Numbered from the stretch's first letter, positions 35,773 to 44,488 are shown. The stretch: DNA of 64,000 nt from Duganella sp. 1224 (GCF_013408245.1 NZ_JACBYS010000006.1:62001-126000), one strand, 5' to 3'. Translations and numbers: made by a program. Notes: a model not told the origin generated them from the sequence alone.

Positions 35773-37377
35773 TCACACTTGCAGATGCCAGCCTGCCGCA
35801 TCGGCCCGCAAACACTGCGTGAGGTGCAGCGCCCGCAGGAAGACCTCATCGTGCGACACCACCAGCAGCGCGCCCTGGTACTGCCGCAGCATGGCCTCCA
35901 GCGCTGCCAGCGAGTCCAGGTCGAGGTGGTTGCTCGGCTCATCCAGCAGCAACAGCTGCGCCGGCGGATGGGCGTACAGCGCGCAGGCCAGCGCCACCTT
36001 CAGCCGTTCGCCGCCACTGAGCGTGCCGACCGGCGCGGCGGCCAGTTGCGCGTCCAGCCCCATTTGCGCAAGGTGGGTGCGCAACGCCGACTCGCCGGCC
36101 TCGCGGTTGGCGTCCAGCAGATGGTCGATGGCGGAGCGTTGCGGCGCCAGTTGCGCCAGTTGCTGATCGAGATAAGCGCTGCGCGCGCGCAGCTCGCAGC
36201 GGCCGGACAGCGGCGCCACCTGCCCCGCCAGCAGCTTGAGCAAGGTCGATTTGCCGCAGCCATTCGGCCCCGTCACGCCGATGCGCTGCTGGCCGGTGAC
36301 CGTCAGGCTGATGGCGCGCGTGGCCGGCGGCGCGTACGGCAGCACCACGTCCTCCAGTTCCGCCAGGCGCAAACGCGCGGCCTGCGGTCCGCCCAGCGCA
36401 TGCATGGCGATGGCGGCGGCGGGCGCCACCTGCTGCGCGGCTTCCTGCACGCGCTGCGTCAACGCCTCCTGCTGCGCCGCATGCTGCTGCCGCAGCTTGC
36501 CGGCCGTGCCCTGCGCGCGGTTCTTCTGCCCGCCCAGCAGGATCTTCGCCTGGTTGGCCTCGCGCCCGTCGCTGGCGCCTTGCGCGGCGCGGCGATCCTG
36601 CCGCTCCTGCTGCTCGCGCATGGCCTGGGTTTCGCGCCTGCGTTCCAGCTTGCGCTGCTCGAGCTGGCGCTGCGCGCTCTCGCCTTCCACCCGCTTGCAA
36701 TCGGCATACAACGCATAGCCGCCGCCGTAGCTGCGCAAGCCACGCGGCGACAGTTCGACGATGCGCTCCATTTGCGCCAGCAGTTCGCGGTCATGGCTGA
36801 CCACCAGCAAACCGTTCGGCCAGCGCTGCAACTGCGCCATCAGGGCCAGCCGGTTGGCGCGGTCGAGGTGATTGCTCGGTTCGTCGAGGATCAGGAAAGC
36901 GGCGCCGGACAGCCAGGCGGCGATCAGCGACACGCGCATCGCCTCGCCGCCGCTCAGTCCCGACGCCGGCGTGGCCGGCCGCAGATGCGGCAAGCCATGG
37001 CGATCCAGCTCGGATTGCAGACGCTCGCGGATGTCCCAGCGGTCGCCGACGGCGTCGAAGTCGGCCGGATCGGCGCTGCCGTTTTCGATGCGCTCCAGCG
37101 CCGCCAATATGGCATCCACGCCGGCCAGCGTCGCCACCGTGCCGTGCTGCGCGATCTGCTGCGACAGATAATGCACCGCGCCGTGGCGCGCGACGCGGCC
37201 CGACGTCGGCACCAGTTGGCCGGCCATCAGCCGCGCCAGCACGCTCTTGCCGGCGCCGTTGCGGCCGACCAGGCCGGTGCGGCGCTGGTCGAACACGTCG
37301 TTCAGGTTCTGGAAAAGGACGCGGCCATCGGCCAGCGTGAAGGAGACGCCTTCCAGCGTCAGAAAAGTATGCGCCAT
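35773..37377 (-). CDS. ABC-F family ATPase
   Basis: Soluble protein of 534 residues with two ABC nucleotide-binding domains and no membrane segments. Walker A motifs GRNGAGKS and GPNGCGKS, signatures LSGGEAMR and LSGGERLK, Walker B FLILDEPSNHLD and LLLLDEPSNHLD. The linker (about 225-300) is rich in charged residues. ABC-F proteins act on ribosomes as translation factors or, in some cases, antibiotic protection factors. The short linker does not tell which. SD AGGA precedes the ATG. Confidence 0.92.
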   Translation of the reverse strand: MAHTFLTLEGVSFTLADGRVLFQNLNDVFDQRRTGLVGRNGAGKSVLARLMAGQLVPTSGRVARHGAVHYLSQQIAQHGTVATLAGVDAILAALERIENGSADPADFDAVGDRWDIRERLQSELDRHGLPHLRPATPASGLSGGEAMRVSLIAAWLSGAAFLILDEPSNHLDRANRLALMAQLQRWPNGLLVVSHDRELLAQMERIVELSPRGLRSYGGGYALYADCKRVEGESAQRQLEQRKLERRRETQAMREQQERQDRRAAQGASDGREANQAKILLGGQKNRAQGTAGKLRQQHAAQQEALTQRVQEAAQQVAPAAAIAMHALGGPQAARLRLAELEDVVLPYAPPATRAISLTVTGQQRIGVTGPNGCGKSTLLKLLAGQVAPLSGRCELRARSAYLDQQLAQLAPQRSAIDHLLDANREAGESALRTHLAQMGLDAQLAAAPVGTLSGGERLKVALACALYAHPPAQLLLLDEPSNHLDLDSLAALEAMLRQYQGALLVVSHDEVFLRALHLTQCLRADAAGWHLQV

Positions 37378-37488
37378 GATGATTCCTGATGATGCGTGAA
37401 AACCGTCCCGTTGCGGGACACGTGGTTAATCAGTAAGGGGCATCATCGGATCACATGGCGCGAATATAGCAGGCCCGCCGCGGAAAGG

Positions 37489-38697
37489 CTAGTCCCAGAC
37501 CGGCGCCAGGCCGGCGGGGCTGGTCAAGCGCTCGCCCCGGTCCAGCGCCGCGATCTGCGCCATGTCGTCGTCGCTCAGCTTCAGGTCCCGCGCCTTCAGG
37601 TTGCTGTCCAGGTTGGCGCGCTTGGTCGACGATGGAATCACCGCATACCCGAGCTTCATCGCCCACGCCAGCGCCACCTGTGCCGGCGTGGCGTGGTGGC
37701 GCGCGGCGATCTGCCGGATCACCGGGTCGCCCAGCACTTTGCCGTAGGCCAGCGTCATGTAGGAGGTGATGTGGATGCCATGCTGGCGCGCGAATTCCAC
37801 TACCTTGCGGTTCTGCAGATACGGATGCAGCTCGACCTGGTTGGTGGCGATGGCCTCCGCGCCGACGGCGTCGATAGCCTGGCGCATCAGGTCCACGGTA
37901 AAGTTGGAGACGCCCATCTGGCGCGTCAGCCCCAGCGCCCTGGCTTCCGCCAGCGCCGCCATGTACTCCGCCACCGGCACCTCGCCGCCCGGCGATGGCC
38001 AGTGGATCAGCGTCAGGTCCACATAGTCGGTGCGCAGCTTGGCCAGGCTCTCCCGCAGGCTGGGAATCAGCTTGTCCTTCGACAGATTCTCGATCCAGAT
38101 CTTGGTGGTGATGAACAGCTCCGCACGCGGCACGCCGCTGGCGGCAATCGCCGCGCCAACCTCCGCCTCGTTACCGTAAATCTGCGCGGTGTCGATGACG
38201 CGGTAGCCGGCCTCCAGGCCGTTGCGGACCGAATCGATCACCACCTCGCCCTGCAGGCGGAAGGTGCCAATACCCAGTGCGGGAATGCTCATTATCTTTT
38301 CCTTTAATGCGGATAAACCGTCGGTGTAAATACCGTGAAAGTGCTGCGTGATTTCCTGCTCGGAGACGCCCACCGGCGTGAAGCTGCCCGACCACTCCAC
38401 CACCGAGGCGGCGTCGCCGTCCGGCTTCACGCGCAGCGTGGCGAAGTAATCCTTGGCTGCGAACGGCGCCTTCAGGATCGAGTAGCTGTAAAAGCGCTCC
38501 TTGTCGTTGAAGGCCTCCAGCCGCTCGACGATGGCCTCGCCGGCGGGATTGGCCAGCGTGCGTACGCGGCCGCCCTCACTCAGCGCGCTGCTCGGAATGT
38601 ACGGCAGCCAGTCGGGCAGCGAATGAAAGCCGCCGATCAGTTGCCATACGCGGTCCGCGGCCACCGGCAGCGCTATGCGTGCAATGGTGCTGGCCAT
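37489..38697 (-). CDS. SRPBCC domain fused to aldo-keto reductase
   Basis: A single 402-residue frame joins two proteins normally separate. Residues 1-135 are a START/SRPBCC-fold domain (WQLIGGFHSLPDWLPYI). Residues 136-402 are a complete aldo-keto reductase like DkgB (GYRVIDTAQIYGNE, VDLTLIHWPSP, GVSNF, PSSTKRANL). At the join, GLSALKEKI runs directly into MSIPALGIGTF, and the ATG at 38292 has its own AAAGGA site. The fusion may be a recent loss of stop, with the reductase still made separately. It begins 4 bases after the stop of the upstream aldo-keto reductase, with GGAG in that gene, so both are one operon. NADPH-dependent sugar or carbonyl reduction is likely. Confidence 0.82.
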   Translation of the reverse strand: MASTIARIALPVAADRVWQLIGGFHSLPDWLPYIPSSALSEGGRVRTLANPAGEAIVERLEAFNDKERFYSYSILKAPFAAKDYFATLRVKPDGDAASVVEWSGSFTPVGVSEQEITQHFHGIYTDGLSALKEKIMSIPALGIGTFRLQGEVVIDSVRNGLEAGYRVIDTAQIYGNEAEVGAAIAASGVPRAELFITTKIWIENLSKDKLIPSLRESLAKLRTDYVDLTLIHWPSPGGEVPVAEYMAALAEARALGLTRQMGVSNFTVDLMRQAIDAVGAEAIATNQVELHPYLQNRKVVEFARQHGIHITSYMTLAYGKVLGDPVIRQIAARHHATPAQVALAWAMKLGYAVIPSSTKRANLDSNLKARDLKLSDDDMAQIAALDRGERLTSPAGLAPVWD

Positions 38698-38701
38698 GGG
38701 C

Positions 38702-39718
38702 TCACTCCTTGTCGCCCGGCAGCGGCGCGTCGGCGGCCACCAGTTGTTGTTCGCGCATCTCCTGCCAGAAGGCGGCGGGAATGCGCTCGTCCAGCGCGGC
38801 GCTGTCCTCGGCGATGCGCTCCGGACGGCTGGCGCCGGGAATCGCGGCCGCCACCGCCGGATGCGCCAGCGAGAATTGCAGCGCCGCCGACTTGATGCTG
38901 ATGCCGTGCTTTTGCGCGATGGACTTGATCCGTTCCACCTTGGCGATGATGTCCGCCGGCGCCTTCTGGTATTCGAAATGCGCGCCGCCGGCCAGGATGC
39001 CCGAGCTGTATGGGCCGCCGACCACGATGTCGACGCCGCGCCTGGCCGCCGCCGGCATCAGCCGTTGCAGCGCCCGCTCGTGGTCCAGCAGCGTGTAGCG
39101 GCCGGCCAGCAGCGACACGTTCGGCTGCGGCTCGTTCAGGTCCAGCAGCGTTTCCAGCGCCTCCACGCGGTTGACGCCCAGGCCCCAGCCCTTGATCACG
39201 CCTTCATTGCGCAGGCGGTCCAGCACGCGGAAGGCGCCGGTGCGGGCGATCTCGAATTGCGCCAGCCATTCGTCGCCGTAGAAATCCTGCGCCACGTCGT
39301 GCACGTAGACGATGTCCAGATAATCGGTCTTCAGGCGTTTCAGGCTGTCCTCGATGGAGCGCAGCGTGGCGTCGGCGCTGTAATCGTTGACCACCTTGTT
39401 CGGCCGGCCATGCTCGAACACGCCGCCCTTTTCGCCCAGGTCGCGCTGCGACGGGTCCTCGATTTCGTCGAGGATCAGGCGGCCCACCTTGGTGCTCAGC
39501 ACATAGTCGGCGCGCTTGCGGCCGGACAGCGCCTCGCCCAGCCGCAGCTCGGCCAGGCCGGCGCCATACAGCGGCGCGGTGTCGAAGTGACGGATGCCCT
39601 GTTCCCAGGCCGCGTCCACCGTGGCCAGCGCCTCGGCGTCGGGGATGTTGCGGAACATATTGCCCAGCGGCGCGGTGCCGAAGCCCAGCTTGCCATTCAG
39701 TTTATTTCGGATGCTCAT
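38702..39718 (-). CDS. Aldo/keto reductase (aldose dehydrogenase-like)
   Basis: Cytoplasmic oxidoreductase of 338 residues with the AKR barrel signatures: FGTAPLGNMFRN, HFDTAPLYGAGLAELRLG (catalytic Tyr and Asp region), DIVYVHD and the SLLAGRYTLLDHE segment. The closest named group I recognise is D-threo-aldose 1-dehydrogenase/L-fucose dehydrogenase. ATG at 39718 after AAAGGA. First gene of a two-gene operon with the SRPBCC-AKR fusion, divergent from a LysR regulator that probably controls it. Confidence 0.85.
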   Translation of the reverse strand: MSIRNKLNGKLGFGTAPLGNMFRNIPDAEALATVDAAWEQGIRHFDTAPLYGAGLAELRLGEALSGRKRADYVLSTKVGRLILDEIEDPSQRDLGEKGGVFEHGRPNKVVNDYSADATLRSIEDSLKRLKTDYLDIVYVHDVAQDFYGDEWLAQFEIARTGAFRVLDRLRNEGVIKGWGLGVNRVEALETLLDLNEPQPNVSLLAGRYTLLDHERALQRLMPAAARRGVDIVVGGPYSSGILAGGAHFEYQKAPADIIAKVERIKSIAQKHGISIKSAALQFSLAHPAVAAAIPGASRPERIAEDSAALDERIPAAFWQEMREQQLVAADAPLPGDKE

Positions 39719-39822
39719 CTTGATTCCTTTGGAGTAAATGAAGAAAGTGAAGCCAGTTTACGTTGACGAGATAAGACTGTCCAAGACATAATTTGCACAG
39801 CTTAAGTCCCAGAAGGTCTGAT

Positions 39823-40722
39823 ATGTTAGATATACGCCAACTCCAATACTTTGTCGCCGTGGCCGAGGAAGAGCACGTGGGCCGCGCCGCCGAGAAGCTG
39901 CACATCTCGCAGTCGCCGCTGTCGCGCCAGATCGCCCAGCTGGAAGAAAAGCTCGGCCTGACGCTGTTTGAACGCAGCCAGCAACGCATCCGCCTCACGC
40001 GCGACGGCCGCACCTTCCTGGCCGAAACCCAGGCCTTCCTCACCCACGCCTCGCGGCTGGAGGGTCTGGCCAGGCGGCTCGGGCGCGGTGACGAGGGCGG
40101 CCTGTGCGTCGGCTACATCGAGAACGCCATGCATGCCGGCGTGCTGCCGGCCGGCCTGCGCGAACTGCGCGCCTCGCGGCCGCAGGTGCACGTGGCCCTG
40201 TACAGCCTGCACTCGTCCGAACAGCTGGAGGGCCTGCGCCAGCGCAGCCTGGACATCGCGCTGGTGTGCGACCCGCCGCCGGCCAACGATCCCGATCTGG
40301 AGGGCATGAAGGTGCTCAGCGACCCGATGATCCTGGCGCTGCCGGAAGGCCATCCACTGAGCGCGCTGGAGACGCTGCGGCCGGCCGACCTGGCCGGGCA
40401 GGAATTCATCGTGGTGCGCCATCACGAAACCGGCGACCACCACCACCAGTTCGTGGCGGCCTGCGTGCAGTCCGGCTTCACGCCCAACATCAAGATGGAG
40501 GCCAGCGAGCCGACCACCGCGCTGGGACTGGTGGCGGCCGGCCTGGGGGTGGCGCTGGTGCAGCAAGGCCTGCGCCACCAGGCGCCGCCGGGCGTGGTGC
40601 TGCGCGAGCTGCCGTGGTTCACCTACCGCGCCTCGGTGTGGGCGGCGTGGCACCGCATCAACCTGCGGCCGCTGGTGGCCACCTTCCGCGAAACACTGCT
40701 GGCGCTGGCGACGGAACGCTAG
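39823..40722 (+). CDS. LysR-family regulator of the aldo-keto reductase operon
   Basis: Transcriptional regulator of 299 residues. The N-terminal winged helix-turn-helix reads LDIRQLQYFVAVAEEEHVGR ending with HISQSPLSRQIAQLEEKLG. The C-terminal effector-binding domain follows (VCDPPPANDPDLEG, GLVAAGLGVALV). ATG at 39823 with AAGG 8 bases upstream. Its divergence from the aldo-keto reductase operon across a 104-bp gap is the classic LysR layout, so that operon is the probable target. Confidence 0.88.
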   Translation: MLDIRQLQYFVAVAEEEHVGRAAEKLHISQSPLSRQIAQLEEKLGLTLFERSQQRIRLTRDGRTFLAETQAFLTHASRLEGLARRLGRGDEGGLCVGYIENAMHAGVLPAGLRELRASRPQVHVALYSLHSSEQLEGLRQRSLDIALVCDPPPANDPDLEGMKVLSDPMILALPEGHPLSALETLRPADLAGQEFIVVRHHETGDHHHQFVAACVQSGFTPNIKMEASEPTTALGLVAAGLGVALVQQGLRHQAPPGVVLRELPWFTYRASVWAAWHRINLRPLVATFRETLLALATER

Positions 40723-40766
40723 CAATATCGGCTACACTGTCGGTCACATCTTTTTGCGTACCCGCC

Positions 40767-41771
40767 ATGCCCGAGAAGAATCTGCCCGAACTCATCACCC
40801 TCAAACGTCTGATCGATGAAGGCGGGAAGCATCTCGAAGTGGGCACCTCGTGCACGGTGGCGATGGACGGCCGCCAGTTCCCGGTCTACACCATCGCGCT
40901 CGGCAACCCGAGTCCGGACGTGCCGGCGCTGGGCTTTTTCGGCGGCATCCACGGACTGGAACGGATCGGCACCCAGGTGGTGCTGTCGTTCATGGAAAGC
41001 CTGCTGGCGCGGCTGCGCTGGGACAGCACACTGCACCAGCAACTGGAGTCGATGCGGCTGGTGTTCATGCCGCTGGTGAACCCGGGCGGCATGTGGCAGG
41101 CCACGCGCTGCAATCCGCAAGGCGTGGACCTGATGCGCAACGCGCCCCTGAGCGCGGTCGAGAAAGTGCCGTTCATGCTGGGCGGGCAAACCTTCAGCCA
41201 TCACCTTCCATGGTATCGCGGCGTGCAAGGCGCGCCGATGGAGCCGGAGGCCGAGGCGGTGTGCGAAGTCGTCACGCGCGAACTGCTGCCGCGCCAGTTC
41301 AGCATGGCGCTGGATTGCCACTCCGGCTTTGGCCTGCGCGACCGCATCTGGTTCCCGCACGCGCACACCGCCACGCCGATCCCGCACCTGGCCGACATCG
41401 GCGCGCTGGAGCAGCTGTTCAGCCAGAGCTACCCGAACCACAACTACGTGTTCGAACCGCAGAGCCGCCAGTACCGCACCCACGGCGACCTGTGGGACTA
41501 CCTGTACCTCAACGCCGGCAAGGTGTTCCTGCCGCTGACGCTGGAGATGGGCTCGTGGCTGTGGGTGAAGAAGAACCCGCGCCAGATCTTCGACCGCATC
41601 GCCATCTTCAACCCGACCGCGCGGCACCGGCTGCAGCGCGTGCTGCGGCGCCACCTGATCCTGTTCGACTTCCTGATGCGCGCCGCCAACAGCCACGGAC
41701 GCTGGCTGCCGGAAGGCATGGCGCGCACCATCCAGCACCGCCGCGCGCTGACGCAGTGGTATCACACATGA
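40767..41771 (+). CDS. M14-family zinc carboxypeptidase-like protein
   Basis: Cytoplasmic protein of 334 residues. The zinc ligands of family M14 are present: HGLE (FFGGIHGLER) and the later His in ALDCHSGFG. The general-base glutamate is in LTLEMGSW. There is no signal peptide, so it acts inside the cell, perhaps on peptides or amide conjugates, as in the succinylglutamate desuccinylase/aspartoacylase relatives. Its stop overlaps the start of the alpha/beta hydrolase (ATGA). Confidence 0.82.
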   Translation: MPEKNLPELITLKRLIDEGGKHLEVGTSCTVAMDGRQFPVYTIALGNPSPDVPALGFFGGIHGLERIGTQVVLSFMESLLARLRWDSTLHQQLESMRLVFMPLVNPGGMWQATRCNPQGVDLMRNAPLSAVEKVPFMLGGQTFSHHLPWYRGVQGAPMEPEAEAVCEVVTRELLPRQFSMALDCHSGFGLRDRIWFPHAHTATPIPHLADIGALEQLFSQSYPNHNYVFEPQSRQYRTHGDLWDYLYLNAGKVFLPLTLEMGSWLWVKKNPRQIFDRIAIFNPTARHRLQRVLRRHLILFDFLMRAANSHGRWLPEGMARTIQHRRALTQWYHT

Positions 41772-42532
41772 GCGCCTGGGTTCTGCTGCGCGGCCTGATG
41801 CGCGAGCAGCGGCACTGGGGCCGCTTCCCCGGTCAACTGTCGCAGGCGCTGCCATCGGCCACCATCATCACGCCCGACTTGCCGGGCAACGGCCAGCAGC
41901 ACCTGCTGCGCAGCCCGACGTCGGTGGCCGACATGGTGGAATTCTGCCGCGCCGATTTGCGCGCGCGCGGCGTGGCGCCGCCCTGGTCGCTGCTGGCGCT
42001 GTCGCTGGGCGGCATGGTGGCGGTGGAATGGGCCAGCCGCTATCCGCAAGAGATCGAGCGCGCGGTGCTGGTGAACACCAGCATGCAGCCCTACAGCCGC
42101 TTCCACGAACGGCTACGCTGGCGCAACTACCCGTCCATCCTCAGGCTGCTGCTGCAAGGCGGCGTGGAAAACCAGGAGCGCCTGATCCTGCGCCTGACCA
42201 GCAACACCGGCGACGCCGCGCAGCGCGAAGGGCTGCTGAAACGCTGGCTGGACTACCAGCGCGCCTGCCCGGTCACGCGCGCCAACGCGCTGCGCCAGCT
42301 GTGGGCCGCCGGCCGCTTCCGCGCGCCGTCCACGCGGCCGGCAGTGCCGCTGCTGGTGCTGAGCAGCGCCGGCGACCGGCTGGTCGACCCGCGCTGCTCG
42401 GCCAACCTGGCCAGCGCCTGGCAAGCGGCGCACGCCGTGCACCTGACGGCCGGCCACGACCTGCCGCTGGACGCCGGCGAATGGGTCGCCGACGAAGTGG
42501 CGAAATGGCTGAGGGCCGGCGAAGCGCGGTAA
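41768..42532 (+). CDS. Alpha/beta hydrolase
   Basis: Enzyme of 254 residues with an alpha/beta-hydrolase fold. The nucleophile elbow reads ALSLGGM, the acid is in SSAGDRLVDP and the histidine in TAGHDLPLD. Resembles BioH/pimeloyl-ester or lysophospholipase-like esterases. Start ATG overlaps the peptidase stop, so the two are translationally coupled and may work on the same amide/ester substrate. Confidence 0.82.
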   Translation: MSAWVLLRGLMREQRHWGRFPGQLSQALPSATIITPDLPGNGQQHLLRSPTSVADMVEFCRADLRARGVAPPWSLLALSLGGMVAVEWASRYPQEIERAVLVNTSMQPYSRFHERLRWRNYPSILRLLLQGGVENQERLILRLTSNTGDAAQREGLLKRWLDYQRACPVTRANALRQLWAAGRFRAPSTRPAVPLLVLSSAGDRLVDPRCSANLASAWQAAHAVHLTAGHDLPLDAGEWVADEVAKWLRAGEAR

Positions 42533-42544
42533 AATACCGCCCCT

Positions 42545-42661
42545 ATGCAAGCCACCACCTCCCCGCTGGAGTGCCGGCCCAACTGCGGCGCCTGCTGCAC
42601 GGCCCCCTCCATCACCAGCCCCCCCCCCGGTATGCCCAACGGCAAGCCGGTTGTCAACTAA
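42545..42661 (+). pseudogene. 5' fragment of a split YkgJ-like gene
   Basis: The first 34 residues of a YkgJ-type cysteine-cluster protein (CRPNCGACCTAPSI, then PGMPNGKP) are in host-like GC-rich codons. After GGCAAGCCGG (42641-42650) the frame turns into VVN and a stop. The missing remainder continues at 43998 on the same strand. It contains a run of ten C at about 42619-42628, which does not break the frame. Confidence 0.8.
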
Positions 42662-42670
42662 AGGGATACC

Positions 42671-42949
42671 ATGAACTGCCGTGACAACTGCGGGGCGTGC
42701 TGCATCGCTCCGTCGATTACGAGTCCGATACCGGGGATGCCAAATGGGAAACCTGCTGGAGTCAAATGTATACAGCTTGGCGAAGATAATCGCTGCCTCA
42801 TTTTCGGAAAACCGGAACGGCCAGCGTTTTGTGCAGGATTGCAGCCGTCGGAAGAGATGTGCGGCACTAGCCGAGAGATGGCGATACGCTGGTTGAACGA
42901 GCTGGAGCACGCCACCAGCCCGGATAAGGTTGAAGCGAGCCGGGGCTGA
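42671..42949 (+). CDS. YkgJ-like cysteine-cluster protein (intact copy)
   Basis: Protein of 92 residues with a metal-binding pattern: Cys3, Cys7, Cys10, Cys11 (MNCRDNCGACC), then CIQL, RCLIF, FCAGL and MCGTS. YkgJ-family proteins are predicted zinc or iron chelators of unknown role. Its SD is AAAGGG at 42660-42665. Compared with the GC-rich split copy it is about 70% identical over the alignable parts by eye and has lower-GC codons, so it arrived with the cassette and may restore the lost function. Confidence 0.8.
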   Translation: MNCRDNCGACCIAPSITSPIPGMPNGKPAGVKCIQLGEDNRCLIFGKPERPAFCAGLQPSEEMCGTSREMAIRWLNELEHATSPDKVEASRG

Positions 42950-42959
42950 GCAGATTTAA

Positions 42960-43676
42960 CTATTTTCCTGCACGTTTCTTAGGTTTTCGACTCATCGCGA
43001 TTTGTTCGCGCCTTTCTACGGCTTCCAAGTATTCAGCCTCCTTCAGCAACTGCTCTCCCCTTGGCAGAAACCAACCTTCTACGCAGCTGTTATCGCGCAG
43101 AGCTATCTGAACGTGAGTTCCTACGCGAAAACCTGACTTCGGCGCTATCTCTGCGCCCTGATAAAAAGCTCCCCGCACGGCTTGAAAAAAGGGAGGGGGT
43201 GGGACTGGGGACGCCGGAGAATTGGCGTTGTCGCGGATATCGTGAATGAAAGTGAACACCGCATTGTCAAGCTTCCGCAGGATGACGTCGATGTCGTCTT
43301 CACTTGCAGCGGCGTTTTTAGGCACAGGACTACCGGTCTTTGCCAACCCGGCAAGCAATGCAGGATAGGCAAGCGTGAATTCATTAATGCCTTCTTGCGT
43401 GGTCATGTCCAGCCAACGCTGAACTCTAAGAATTGCGCCTACAACTGCAGGTGTGCCGATTGCCCTCGCGGTGTACATTTTTACGGGGTTCTCGTGGGAG
43501 GCCTTGGCAAACATCAGTGCTCGCTCGGCATCTCCTTCAAAGAAATAGACACCGGGGCCCAGCCAATCGTAGGGGTTCTTACTATGGTCAAGGTCTGCTA
43601 ACTTGCCAGTGACCAAGTCGTCTCGCGTTGTGATATCGCACCCGTGATAAGCGACGAGCAACCGCCCCTCTATCAT
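42960..43676 (-). CDS. Putative ADP-ribosyltransferase-fold toxin
   Basis: Protein of 238 residues. The N-terminus reads VAYHGCD (His11) and then DWLGPGVYFFEGD, which fits the histidine-glycine and G-x-Y-F elements of ADP-ribosyltransferase folds of the DUF3990/PARP-like kind. It is followed by RALMFA. The C-terminal half is charged and ends KKRAGK. The start overlaps the stop of the 62-residue upstream gene by 4 bases. This arrangement suggests a toxin with its antitoxin. Biochemical target unknown. Fold is an inference from short motifs. Confidence 0.55.
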   Translation of the reverse strand: MIEGRLLVAYHGCDITTRDDLVTGKLADLDHSKNPYDWLGPGVYFFEGDAERALMFAKASHENPVKMYTARAIGTPAVVGAILRVQRWLDMTTQEGINEFTLAYPALLAGLAKTGSPVPKNAAASEDDIDVILRKLDNAVFTFIHDIRDNANSPASPVPPPPFFQAVRGAFYQGAEIAPKSGFRVGTHVQIALRDNSCVEGWFLPRGEQLLKEAEYLEAVERREQIAMSRKPKKRAGK

Positions 43677-43861
43677 TTGTAGATACGGGAGAGCTTTCCG
43701 CCAACGGTAACAATTCCTGAGCGGCGCACGGCTTGGGCGGCGGCGTTGCTCGATATGGCATAAGGATTCGTTACCTTGGGGGCAGAGGGACTCACTTCCT
43801 TGCGATTGGGCTTGGAAGCGGGCTCACGCGCTGGCGTCGCTTTTGATTTTGAGGTAACCAT
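43673..43861 (-). CDS. Small basic partner (putative antitoxin)
   Basis: Protein of 62 residues, lysine/serine/proline-rich at first (about 1-30), then AAAQAVRRSGIVTVGGKLSRIYK. Its stop and the toxin start share ATGA, so the two are translated together. I know no family for it; partner role is inferred from arrangement. The promoter should lie in 43862-43997. Confidence 0.55.
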   Translation of the reverse strand: MVTSKSKATPAREPASKPNRKEVSPSAPKVTNPYAISSNAAAQAVRRSGIVTVGGKLSRIYK

Positions 43862-43997
43862 GCTTCATTTTCGCACAACTCCGAAGCTGCTGCAATTTTA
43901 AGCACCGGCATTGGGCTAGTCGCACGAGCGATGGCGCAGAGTGAAATCCCGTCCGAGATTCGACGGCCCTCTCTTTAGGTGCCCGCGTACGCCACGT

Positions 43998-44186
43998 GCC
44001 AAACCGGCCGGCGTCCGCTGCGCGCAGCCGGCGGACGACAACCGCTGCCTGATTTTTGGCCGCCCCGAGCGTCCCGCCTTCTGCGCCGGCCTGCAACCGG
44101 CAGCGGACATGTGCGGCGCTAGCCGCGAGCATGCCGTCCGCTGGCTGGGGGACCTGGAGCGGGCCACCGCGCCGGGCGCGGCGTAG
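43998..44186 (+). pseudogene. 3' fragment of the split YkgJ-like gene
   Basis: From GCC AAA CCG GCC GGC at 43998 the frame reads KPAGVRCAQPADD, RCLIFGRPERPAFCAGL and ends in ERATAPGAA. This continues exactly where the fragment at 42545 stops (PNGKP), in the same GC-rich codon style. Upstream in-frame codons back to an ATG at 43941 belong to the cassette. Without the N-terminal cysteines it is unlikely to work. Confidence 0.8.
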
Positions 44187-44197
44187 TCCGGGGAGCG

Positions 44198-44488
44198 CTA
44201 CGCGACTTGCCGCATCTCGTATAGCTGGAAGTCGCCGATGGCCGCGCCGCCGGTGCGCTGAAACTGCCGGATGCGCTCGCTGCGCATGTGCGCGTGCCAG
44301 GCCTCGTAGGACGCCCACTCCTCGACAAACATCACTTGCGACGGGTCCTGCAGGGAGCGGTGCAGCTCGTACCGCAGGCAGCCGGCGCTGCCGCGCGTTG
44401 CTTCCACCAGCGCGATTTGCGCGGCGACCATCCGCTCTTCCATGCCGGGCTTGGCGCGTGCCTGCGCCACGATCGTGATTTTTTCCAT
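44198..44488 (-). CDS. Antibiotic-biosynthesis-monooxygenase-like (ABM) protein
   Basis: Protein of 96 residues with the dimeric alpha/beta-barrel ABM fold: ITIVAQARAKPGMEERM at the start, GCLRYELHRS and FVEEWASYEAWHAH. Members are monooxygenases or heme/quinone-handling proteins such as YgiN. The ATG at 44488 has GAGG 9 bases upstream; an ATG three codons earlier abuts that site and is less likely. Confidence 0.85.
   Translation of the reverse strand: MEKITIVAQARAKPGMEERMVAAQIALVEATRGSAGCLRYELHRSLQDPSQVMFVEEWASYEAWHAHMRSERIRQFQRTGGAAIGDFQLYEMRQVA

Larger units (their letters stand above)
42651..43997. mobile_element. Inserted cassette: replacement YkgJ copy plus toxin-antitoxin
   Basis: About 1.35 kb of lower-GC DNA lies between the two halves of a GC-rich YkgJ gene. 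It carries an intact divergent copy of that gene at its left end, then a leftward ADP-ribosyltransferase-like gene and its small upstream partner. There is no transposase and no clear terminal inverted repeat. The junctions read GCAAGCCGG (left) and CCAAACCGG (right), an imperfect match that could be a target duplication or simply homologous sequence used for recombination. Confidence 0.65.
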
